From the NCBI GenBank assembly GCA_913060875.1, contig CAJXSL010000008.1, positions 186,001 through 250,000 on the forward strand: a DNA stretch of 64,000 nucleotides, in the 5' to 3' direction. The position numbers were made by a program, and so were the translations under genes. Of the stretch, positions 35,554 through 42,508 are shown one piece after another. Source of the DNA: an uncultured Desulfobacteraceae bacterium. Its GTDB lineage: Bacteria > Desulfobacterota > Desulfobacteria > Desulfobacterales > UBA5852. Position 1 is the stretch's first letter, and every line of letters begins with the position of its first letter. The notes beneath the pieces were generated by a model. That model was not told the origin of the DNA. It searched no databases and saw only the letters and a list, made by a program, of their open reading frames with translations.

Positions 35554-36195
35554 TCATTTGTGAATCAGGCCATCCAATTCCAGGGCGCGTGAAAGCACGG
35601 CCGCCGCAGATCTCTGCCCGGCGTCATCTTCATTGACCCCTAATCGCACAGACGGGTCGAATTTGCCTTCCCCATGCCGGCTGGCGACAGCTGAGGCCCC
35701 CAGGGGGCTTATGGAGGCATGATGGGTCGCCGGGATCATATCCAGGGTGATAAAGGCCAGCAGGTGTGAAAGATGGGTGGTTTCCATGCCCCCATGCCTG
35801 GCCCAGGACACACCGGCGCTTATGCCGATCTTATTCCGCAGTTTGCCACCGGCGACATTACCGAAAATAAAGACCCGCAGCCTGTCGATAAGCGTTGCCA
35901 TCATGCCGCTGGTGCGCATGAAATAAACCGGGCTGGCCAGTACGATGATGTCGGCCTGTTCCAATTTCTCGAATACAACCTGGGCGTCATCGTCAAGCGA
36001 ACAGTATTTGCCCGGTTTTTGTTTGGCGAGACAGAAATTGCAATGGACGCAATTTTTGATCGTCAAGCGGGAAAGATCGATCGTGTCCGTATCGAGCCCT
36101 TTCTCCGCGGCCCGCTCCATGATCGTTCCCAGAAACGTATCGACATTGCCCTTTTTTACCGGGCTTCCGGATATTCCGAGAATTTTACGTGGCAT
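35554..36195 (-). CDS. Flavodoxin-family NAD(P)H oxidoreductase
   Basis: 213-residue flavoprotein with GSPVKKGNVD (residues 10-19), a cysteine cluster CVHCNFCLAKQKPGKYC (about 49-65) and the flavin-site region SPVYFMRTSGMMATLIDR. Same family and size as the convergent protein at 34848, but clearly diverged from it. Its ATG lies inside the end of the PaaI-type thioesterase gene (11-base overlap), so the two are one operon. Confidence 0.83.
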   Translation of the reverse strand: MPRKILGISGSPVKKGNVDTFLGTIMERAAEKGLDTDTIDLSRLTIKNCVHCNFCLAKQKPGKYCSLDDDAQVVFEKLEQADIIVLASPVYFMRTSGMMATLIDRLRVFIFGNVAGGKLRNKIGISAGVSWARHGGMETTHLSHLLAFITLDMIPATHHASISPLGASAVASRHGEGKFDPSVRLGVNEDDAGQRSAAAVLSRALELDGLIHK

Positions 36196-36685
36196 AGCAT
36201 TTTCCTAAGAATTTAGATGGCAGTTTGTCAGCAGACACATAATCGACGACGTCATTCATGGTCTGCTTATTGTTGATGGCCATGAGTTTGGATGTGCCGT
36301 GCGCCACCAGCTTTTTACTTTCGCTGAACATTTGCGCTTCGGCCAGATAGATCGTTTTCCCCGCTTTAACCCTTCGTCCGGTGACATAAACGATTCGGTC
36401 CAGGACGGGGGCCAGAAAGTCGACCTTGAGATCGATGGAAACCAGGCCCTGGTCTTCCGGCAGGTCACAGTAAGCCGACCAGTAGGCGGCCGTATCGATG
36501 ACGGAAGAATAGACGCCGCCGTGGAGCGCACCGAAGGGATTCATGTGTTTTCGGCTGATGTCGGCCACCACTTTTGAATAGCCGACCCCCAATTCCGTCA
36601 CGGTCATGGACATATGTCGGAAAAAGGGCCCCTGGTTGATGATCTCGATGACGGATTTCAGGTGTTCCGGGTTCAGTTCGGACAT
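36185..36685 (-). CDS. PaaI-family thioesterase
   Basis: 166-residue single-hotdog protein with the PaaI-type signature NPFGALHGGVYSSVIDTAA (about residues 49-67), whose Gly-rich helix start and Asp/Ser positions bind the thioester. Probably hydrolyses an acyl- or aryl-CoA. Coupled by overlap to the downstream flavoprotein. A long palindromic element lies just upstream and may carry or disrupt its promoter. Confidence 0.83.
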   Translation of the reverse strand: MSELNPEHLKSVIEIINQGPFFRHMSMTVTELGVGYSKVVADISRKHMNPFGALHGGVYSSVIDTAAYWSAYCDLPEDQGLVSIDLKVDFLAPVLDRIVYVTGRRVKAGKTIYLAEAQMFSESKKLVAHGTSKLMAINNKQTMNDVVDYVSADKLPSKFLGKCYAT

Positions 36686-36707
36686 TTCCCTTCCACTCCC
36701 ACAATTA

Positions 36708-36859
36708 GATCGTGCCCATGCATAAATGGTAGATTTTGGTTCCTGGCAAGGCCCAAGCGCGTTTTCAACCGGAGGAATAGCCCGCTATTTCGAGGATTGA
36801 AAACGAGCGCGAACGCCGCCAGGGGCCGAAAGATGCCGTTTATGGATGGGCACTAGATC
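36708..36859. repeat. 152-bp long imperfect palindrome (MITE-like)
   Basis: Two arms of about 75 bases are reverse complements with scattered mismatches: from TAGATC/GTGCCCAT (36706-36718) on the left to ATGGGCAC TAGATC on the right, including CCTGGC/GCCAGG and GTTTTCAA/TTGAAAAC, with the turn near 36783. Transcribed, it would make a very long hairpin. It fills the space between paaI and the marR stop. No ORF in it is convincing. Confidence 0.75.
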
Positions 36860-36862
36860 AGG

Positions 36863-37279
36863 TCACGTACAGTGCTCCAGCCGGTCCAAGAATTCCTGCA
36901 TCTGGCGCCATTCGCCGGGGGAAAAGCAACCCAGGAATTTCTGGTTGGTTTGCTCAAAGAGTTTCAAGATCGCTTCTTTATGCCGGCAGGCGTAATCGGT
37001 AAGATAAATCCGCAGAGACCGGCGATCGGTTTGGTCCGGGCGTCTTTCGATCCACCCATCTTTTGCCAGGCGATCCAAAAGGCCGGTAATGGTCGCCCGG
37101 TCCTGGGACGTCTTTTCGGCCAGCTCGCTGGGCAGGAGCCCCTCCTCCTCCATTACCGCTACGATCACGAAGAACTGGCCGTGCGTCAGCTTGTAGGCCG
37201 CAATCTCGTCGCGGTAGGCGCGGGTGACTTTTCTTACGGTTTTTCCGAGTCGGTAGCACAGGCAGTCTTCGAAATGCAT
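36863..37279 (-). CDS. MarR-family transcriptional regulator
   Basis: 138-residue winged-helix regulator: HTH near residues 50-75 (LLPSELAEKTSQDRATITGLLDRLAKDGWI), wing with RRPDQTDRRSLRIYLTD. The ATG at 37279 follows AGGAAGG; a start 10 codons upstream has no ribosome site. An inverted repeat 76-95 bases upstream is its likely operator. It could control the paaI-flavoprotein pair downstream on the same strand, but the long hairpin lies between them. Confidence 0.85.
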   Translation of the reverse strand: MHFEDCLCYRLGKTVRKVTRAYRDEIAAYKLTHGQFFVIVAVMEEEGLLPSELAEKTSQDRATITGLLDRLAKDGWIERRPDQTDRRSLRIYLTDYACRHKEAILKLFEQTNQKFLGCFSPGEWRQMQEFLDRLEHCT

Positions 37280-37354
37280 GGGGCCTTCCTTTCGGGTTAA
37301 CCCGGACATTGCATGAAATTTTTTCTACGCAACGACGAACTGATTAGCATATAA

Positions 37355-37374
37355 ATAGTTTAAGTGCAAACTAT
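37355..37374 (-). promoter_or_regulatory. Candidate MarR operator
   Basis: ATAGTTT (37355-37361) and AAACTAT (37368-37374) form a perfect inverted repeat with a 6-base spacer in an AT-rich stretch upstream of the marR gene at 36863-37279, as expected for MarR autorepression. Confidence 0.55.
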
Positions 37375-37658
37375 AGGGGTGCGAATGATCCTGCGGAACA
37401 AGGATTATCGCGTCAAGAGCTGGGGGGATAAAAGGGGGCGAGGGGCCGAGGGCTCAAGGGGGCGAGTGAAATACTATAACATTACAACGACTTGATGGCT
37501 TGGCAGAAATGATGCAAGTCTATTCTAAAGGGCGATATACTTGCACCGGCCCTTTTCAAACGGCCGGTTGTTTCGATGTCATGGCTGAAAGCGTTGATCA
37601 AGTTTTTGCGCAATAAACATTTGATGGCGCTGTAAATCGTTAAAAATCTCGTATTGAC

Positions 37659-37728
37659 GTCATTCCGGCGAAAGCCGGAATCTATTGCTACCAATACGTT
37701 AGAGATTCCGGATCAAGTCCGGAATGAC
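37659..37728. repeat. REP-like inverted repeat (GTCATTCCGG family)
   Basis: GTCATTCCGGC GAAA GCCGGAATC is followed 20 bases on by GATTCCGGATCAAGTCCGGAATGAC, so the two hairpins face each other and the ends GTCATTCCGG/CCGGAATGAC pair. The second unit recurs at 55696-55720 and 63830-63842. Noncoding. Confidence 0.75.
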
Positions 37729-37762
37729 AGATAACCTGCTTCTTGTGAGTTCATTGACACTT

Positions 37763-37926
37763 GATGGTTTTGTAAAAAGTTCGAGATACGGCTTGCGAAT
37801 CCCGAGGAATACCGCTGTCGCGGGTGCCGCAGGCAGCGTACTTATCGTACGCCGCAGTGACGAGGGATGAAGCGTAACGCCGATCTTTAGTCCCCCCAGG
37901 GGAATCGGACTTTTTACGAAACCGTC
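37763..37926. repeat. 164-bp element with 22-bp terminal inverted repeats
   Basis: Ends 37763-37784 (GATGGTTTTGTAAAAAGTTCGA) and 37905-37926 are reverse complements at 19 of 22 positions. They enclose about 120 bases without an ORF, a MITE-like layout. GTAAAAAGT-type fragments also adjoin the REP-like units at 55677 and 63801. It lies at the right border of the accessory island, just before the cluster resumes. Confidence 0.65.
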
Positions 37927-37969
37927 AACACTTGGATCCTTGAAACCTCGAATCCCTGGACCCTTCCCC

Positions 37970-39229
37970 TCAAATCTTCCGACCAAACGCTTGCCGGGCC
38001 AGCTTGCGGTTTCGGGGGCGGTAGGTGCCGTCGGCTTGTTCCCGGCGCATGACCTGCTCCATCAGCCGGAACATCTTAAAGCGCTGGGGCTCGTCGTGAT
38101 AGAAGGTGTTCCAGGCGTAGTCCAGCAGCTCCTGCAGCTTATCCGGCGTCATGTGGCGGGGCTGGTAGACCACCTGGTCGGCGGTGTACTTGTCCCAGTC
38201 GTAGGTCAGAATCCGTTTCTGTTCGTGCAGTTCCCGGTAGGCCCGGGTTTGGGGAAAGGGCGTCAGGATCGTGAATTCGGCCAGGTCGAGATCGATTTCC
38301 AGAAGAAAATCGATGAGGCGTTTGATGCTGTCTTCGGTGTGGCTGTCGAGGCCCAGCAGGATGGTGCCCTCCACGCTGATGCCGTGGTCATGGTAGCGCT
38401 TGATCCGCTCGCGGATGAGGTCCGAACAATCGAAGACCGCCTGGTAGACATACCAGGCCCCGGCCTGGGCGGCCAGGTCCAGCACCTCGGGTTTATCTTC
38501 GATGGGGTGGCTGCACCATTTCTTTTTGAGGGGGATCATTTCCCGGAAGAGATCCATTTCCCACTGGGTGTCCTGGGCCAGGGAGTTGTCCACGATAAAC
38601 ATGCGGTTGTTGTCGATGGCGGCCATCTCGGCAATGGTCTTCTCGATGGGGCGCGGCCGGAAATGCCGTCCGCCCAGAAAGGCCACGCAGCAGGGATAGC
38701 AGTTGAAGCGGCAGCCCCGGGAGGCGTGGACCAGGTCCACCATCTGGATGCCTTTGTAGTTGTAGAGGTCGCGGTCCAGGATATCCCGGCGGGCGGTGCC
38801 CACCCATTCGATGGGCGGGCGCTGGTCAAGGTAGTCGTAAACCGGCTTGAGCCGATCGTTGCGCCAGTCGGCAATGACCTCTTCCATGCGGCCCTCGGCC
38901 TCCCCCAGGAAGACGCTGTCGGCATGCTTTTGGGTTTCGTCGGCATGCAGCATGGTGGCGATGCCGCCGCATATGACCTTGATACCCCGTGCCCGGTAAG
39001 CCTCGGCGATTTCCCAGCCCCGTTTGATCTGAATCGTGAGCATCATGGAAATTCCCACCATGTCCACGGGATTGTCGAAGTCGATGTCCTGAAGGTTTTC
39101 GTCGACGAAATCCACGTCGATATCATCGGGCAGGCTGGCGGCGAATACCACGGGGCCGTGGGGCGGCAGGTGGAACTCGGTCTGCCGGTGCAGTTTGGCC
39201 CAGCGGGGATAGATAATGCGGAACTTCAT
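37970..39229 (-). CDS. B12-binding radical SAM protein
   Basis: 419-residue enzyme: N-terminal cobalamin-binding-type Rossmann domain (residues 1-140, with VGISMMLTIQIKRG and VICGGI), then the radical SAM core with CRFNCYPC (Cys173/177/180). Such enzymes methylate, ring-close or rearrange unactivated carbons. ATG 39229 is spaced about 10 bases from GGAAGGG; ATG 39238 is too close. It is the last gene of the leftward unit with DUF3261, LolA, FabG and dehydratase, so its substrate may be the polyene or resorcinol; inferred. Confidence 0.82.
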   Translation of the reverse strand: MKFRIIYPRWAKLHRQTEFHLPPHGPVVFAASLPDDIDVDFVDENLQDIDFDNPVDMVGISMMLTIQIKRGWEIAEAYRARGIKVICGGIATMLHADETQKHADSVFLGEAEGRMEEVIADWRNDRLKPVYDYLDQRPPIEWVGTARRDILDRDLYNYKGIQMVDLVHASRGCRFNCYPCCVAFLGGRHFRPRPIEKTIAEMAAIDNNRMFIVDNSLAQDTQWEMDLFREMIPLKKKWCSHPIEDKPEVLDLAAQAGAWYVYQAVFDCSDLIRERIKRYHDHGISVEGTILLGLDSHTEDSIKRLIDFLLEIDLDLAEFTILTPFPQTRAYRELHEQKRILTYDWDKYTADQVVYQPRHMTPDKLQELLDYAWNTFYHDEPQRFKMFRLMEQVMRREQADGTYRPRNRKLARQAFGRKI

Positions 39230-39349
39230 TTGGGGCATTCCCTTCCTTATATCAGCGGTGCCGAAGCAGTCACATCGTTGGATCCAGGGCTTCACAGGAT
39301 CAAACCGGTGCTTTCGGGGTGATCCTGTAGCCGTAGCAGAACCGGCAAC

Positions 39350-40033
39350 TTAATACGGTTTCGTCGACTTGTCCACCTCCGGGCGGGCTTCGACCAGGTC
39401 CAGGTCGAGACGGTAATCGGCCGGGTGGAAGGCCTCCAGGTGAATGCGGCAGGGGACGGCCTCCTGATCGGCAAGGCCATCGGGGTGGCAGCGGGTTATC
39501 GTCACGCGGCGGGTCAAGCGATGGCGGCGATCGTAGTGCCGGATGCCGACGCGGCCGTACGGCTGGTGCACGACATCCACGTAGCCGTCGGCCCGTGCAT
39601 ACCGGCACCCCCGGGCGCCGGACGGCAAAGTGCCGGAAAGCAGGGGAGGGCCCTCCGGCGCAAAAAACAGCAGCCGGATGTCGGCCATCATGCCTTCGGC
39701 CAGGGCCGGGCGGTCAAAGGGCGGCAGGGCCCGGCGCACGGTCAGGGTGCCGTCGTCGTGGGCTTCGAACAGCCGCAGCCCTTCGATGGTCAGCAGGGCG
39801 CATTCCACGGCGTTTTTTTGGGGCGCCAGGGCCACCACACCCATCATGACCCCCTCGCGCCGACCGGGAAAGGCTGTTTTGATGGTGTGCACCATGCGCC
39901 AGGGCTGGCGGGGGAAAACGGCTGCGCAGTTTTTTTCAAGGTCGTCCGGCGGCTCCATGGGGATCATCAATGGCAGGCTGTAGCAGGCGGCCAGCAGGAC
40001 GGGCAGCAGCGTGACGAACAGCAGGCGTCTCAT
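39350..40033 (-). CDS. DUF3261-like outer-membrane lipoprotein
   Basis: 227-residue predicted lipoprotein: signal peptide with lipobox LLAAC (Cys17), then a beta-rich domain of the DUF3261 type seen in aryl polyene clusters next to the LolA-like gene. Its start overlaps the LolA-like stop by 4 bases. Probably an outer-membrane acceptor for the exported lipid-like product. Confidence 0.72.
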   Translation of the reverse strand: MRRLLFVTLLPVLLAACYSLPLMIPMEPPDDLEKNCAAVFPRQPWRMVHTIKTAFPGRREGVMMGVVALAPQKNAVECALLTIEGLRLFEAHDDGTLTVRRALPPFDRPALAEGMMADIRLLFFAPEGPPLLSGTLPSGARGCRYARADGYVDVVHQPYGRVGIRHYDRRHRLTRRVTITRCHPDGLADQEAVPCRIHLEAFHPADYRLDLDLVEARPEVDKSTKPY

Positions 40034-40692
40034 GATTGGTGCCGGAACATGGCCGGATCGATGGGGCGATTGACCTGCACGCCGGTAAAGATCAGGCGGG
40101 TAAAATTGTTTTCGTCTTCGTAGACGGTGACCGAATCGATGACGCCGGGGGTTTCCGCCAGTTGAAGATCAATTTTTTGGATGACGGTGGCCAGGGCTTC
40201 CTTGCGGGGGGTCAGAACGATGCGCCCGTCGGGTTCCAGACGGGCGTCGAAATCGGGGTTTTCATCAAATCGACCCTTCATCCAGCGGCCGATTTCCTGC
40301 ATGACGAAAGACATGGCCGGTAAAGCCGCGGAGGCGTCTTCGGTCCAGTTTGCGCCGGTTTTAACAAAGCGCTGGACCCGCCCCTCATCCATCACCAGGA
40401 TGCTGGGAAGGGGGGCCTGGTATTCCCAGCGCAGCCGATCCGGCGCGGCAAAGATCAATATGCCATTGGACGTCAAGGGCTTGGCCAGGATCTGCAAGTG
40501 TTTTTCCTGGGTAAAGGCAGCCTGCACCGATTGGATATCCCCGGCGGCGGAGCGGATGCTCTCCCAGGAGGAAGACCAGGCGGCCGTCAGCAGGCATACC
40601 ATTGCCAGGACGGAAAGCCTTGCCGCGATGGCCAGGTTGTGACGGGTTGTCCGCCCCCGGTCGGCCGACTTGTCATGCCGGAAAGCGGTCAT
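40030..40692 (-). CDS. LolA-like outer-membrane lipoprotein carrier
   Basis: 220-residue periplasmic carrier: membrane/signal segment at about residues 24-40, then a LolA fold (VQAAFTQEKHLQILAKPLTSNG, APDRLRWEY, ILVMDEGRV). ATG 40692 lies one base after the FabG stop; the longer frame would overlap fabG. In APE clusters such proteins work with MMPL pumps and DUF3261 lipoproteins to carry the product across the periplasm; the pump here is at 22662. Confidence 0.85.
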   Translation of the reverse strand: MTAFRHDKSADRGRTTRHNLAIAARLSVLAMVCLLTAAWSSSWESIRSAAGDIQSVQAAFTQEKHLQILAKPLTSNGILIFAAPDRLRWEYQAPLPSILVMDEGRVQRFVKTGANWTEDASAALPAMSFVMQEIGRWMKGRFDENPDFDARLEPDGRIVLTPRKEALATVIQKIDLQLAETPGVIDSVTVYEDENNFTRLIFTGVQVNRPIDPAMFRHQS

Positions 40693-40693
40693 C

Positions 40694-41431
40694 TCAGCAC
40701 ATGCCGCCGTTGACGCCGATGACCTGGCCCGTGACATAGGAGGCTTCCTCCGAGCACAGGAAACGCACCACCCCGCTGACCTCCTCGGGGCGTCCCACCC
40801 GTGCCATGGGAATGGCATGCTTGATCATTTCCACGGGCAGGTCTTTGGTCATCTCCGTGTCGATCAGCCCCGGGGCCACCACGTTGACCCGGATGCCGAG
40901 CCGCCCCACTTCGGCGGCCAGGGCCTTGCTGGCCCCGATAAGGCCGGCCTTGGCGGCCGAATAGTTCACCTGGCCCCGGTTGCCCATGACCCCGGAGACC
41001 GATGAAATGGTGACGATGGAGCCCTTCTTCTTGCGGATCATTTTTTTGATGACCGGCTTGGTGACATTGTAAAACCCCTTCAGGGCCACATCGATGACCG
41101 AATCCCATTTGCTGGCCTTCATCATCAGAAACAGATCGTCGGCCGCAATGCCGGCATTGTTGACCAGCACGTCGATGGTGTCCAGGCGCCCGGTGATTTC
41201 TTTCATGGCGGCGCCGGCCTGCTCCGGGTCGGCCACGTCGAAGGCCACGGTTTCGATGGAGCCCCCGGCCGCCTCGATTTCGGCCGTGGTGGCCTCGGCC
41301 GAAGCCGTGTTGGCGTGATAATTGGCGACGATATGATAGCCGGCCTTGGCCAGCGTAACCGAAATGGCCCGGCCAATACCCCGGGTGCCGCCCGTTACGA
41401 GCGCCACAGGTTTCGGATTGTCGGTTGTCAT
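40694..41431 (-). CDS. 3-oxoacyl-ACP reductase (FabG/ApeQ-like)
   Basis: 245-residue SDR ketoreductase with TGGTRGIG (residues 13-20), NNAG (91-94), the SS catalytic region at 143-144 and YSAAK (Tyr157/Lys161), ending in GVNGGMC. AAGGAG precedes the ATG at 41431. It would reduce the beta-keto group after each condensation. Between the dehydratase and LolA-like genes. Confidence 0.92.
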   Translation of the reverse strand: MTTDNPKPVALVTGGTRGIGRAISVTLAKAGYHIVANYHANTASAEATTAEIEAAGGSIETVAFDVADPEQAGAAMKEITGRLDTIDVLVNNAGIAADDLFLMMKASKWDSVIDVALKGFYNVTKPVIKKMIRKKKGSIVTISSVSGVMGNRGQVNYSAAKAGLIGASKALAAEVGRLGIRVNVVAPGLIDTEMTKDLPVEMIKHAIPMARVGRPEEVSGVVRFLCSEEASYVTGQVIGVNGGMC

Positions 41432-41487
41432 GGGTGCTTTCTCCTTTCGAGCTTTGCCATATTGCGATGACCCGGTTCTAATCACCA

Positions 41488-41928
41488 TCAACTAGGGTCG
41501 GTTTCCGTCCAGAATACCTGCAGCACGATGTGGGCTGCCGGCGTGCGGTCCACCAGGACTTCCGTTTCGATTTCATGAAACGTTTGATAGCTGAAGACCG
41601 GGCGGGCGTGGGTTCGAATCGTTTTGCCGATCCGGAAACGCTGTTGATGGAAAGCGGCATTCTTGATGCCCACCAGCCATCCTTTGCCATGGAGCGTTGC
41701 GCCCCTGTGTTGGCGTTCCTGATACCCCACCAGGATTCCGGCCGTCTGGGCACTGATTTCAACGGCCACGAGGCTGCTGACGTGCCCGGCCTGCCGCAAT
41801 GGCCAGCGGCGCGTGGGCGTCGCTTCCGTAACGGCCCCCCGACGATTTACCGCAACGAGCCGGTCGATCAATCGCATCCCCTCGCGGTGGGGGATCAATT
41901 GGCCGAGATCGAATGCCGTATACGACAC
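41488..41928 (-). CDS. FabZ/ApeP-like 3-hydroxyacyl-ACP dehydratase
   Basis: 146-residue hotdog protein; LIPHREGMRLID at residues 11-22 holds the dehydratase-type histidine (His14). Size and context fit the ApeP subfamily of APE clusters. A GTG start at 41928 follows GAAAGG; the frame extends further upstream without similarity. First gene of the leftward unit, divergent from the ACP at 42244. The glutamate of classical FabZ was not identified with certainty. Confidence 0.75.
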   Translation of the reverse strand: MSYTAFDLGQLIPHREGMRLIDRLVAVNRRGAVTEATPTRRWPLRQAGHVSSLVAVEISAQTAGILVGYQERQHRGATLHGKGWLVGIKNAAFHQQRFRIGKTIRTHARPVFSYQTFHEIETEVLVDRTPAAHIVLQVFWTETDPS

Positions 41929-42085
41929 TAAAGCGCCTTTCCAAGAGGACCCAAAGCGTGCGGTCTTTAGGGTGATTCCGGCTGACAGGGTTTTTCTACA
42001 CCAGGTGCGCCGCACCTGTAAAGGGTGGAGGCCACTGGCCGTCCGGCGGTTGAATCCCCAAAAAGCGGTTGAACTGCCCCGGCGG

Positions 42086-42115
42086 TTGAATTATGTTTCG
42101 AAAGTTTAGCTTAAT
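42086..42115 (+). promoter_or_regulatory. Weak candidate promoter for the ACP/KS-CLF operon
   Basis: TTGAAT (42086-42091), an 18-base spacer and CTTAAT (42110-42115) in the 315-base divergent gap. Each box matches consensus only partly. The rest of 41929-42243 shows nothing else that can be supported. Confidence 0.3.
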
Positions 42116-42243
42116 CTGTTGCCGGGTTACGGCGATTAAAGGATTAGTGGCCATTTTACCATTACGCCACGGGACCACGAGCGTGAGGCGTTGCCTGACA
42201 AGCGGACGTTTCATGCTTCAACGCGATCAGAAACGGTGGATGA

Positions 42244-42504
42244 ATGGACAATTTTATCGAAGAACTCAAAGTAAAGATTATCGAAGCACTGGCCCTGGAG
42301 GATGTGACACCGGACGATATCGACCCTGACGCCCAGTTGGTGGGCGGTGATCTCGGCATCGATTCCATCGACGTGCTGGAGCTCGTCATGTTGGTGGAAA
42401 AAGAATACGGCGTGGTTATCGACAGCAAGGAATTGGGGGCCCAGGTTTTCGCCAGCCTCAGCGCGCTCGGCGAATATATCCAGAAAACACGCAAGGAGGG
42501 GTGA
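42244..42504 (+). CDS. Acyl carrier protein
   Basis: 86-residue ACP with the carrier serine in LGIDSIDVLE (Ser41). It is the first gene of the rightward operon that continues with the KS-CLF fusion 4 bases after its stop, so it is the likely dedicated carrier of that synthase. Confidence 0.9.
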   Translation: MDNFIEELKVKIIEALALEDVTPDDIDPDAQLVGGDLGIDSIDVLELVMLVEKEYGVVIDSKELGAQVFASLSALGEYIQKTRKEG

Positions 42505-42508
42505 GGGA

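Noticed and set aside
42347-42508. Upstream extension of the KS-CLF reading frame
   Set aside because: It lies inside the ACP gene in another frame; a TTG with a strong ribosome site at 42509 fits the KS N-terminus.
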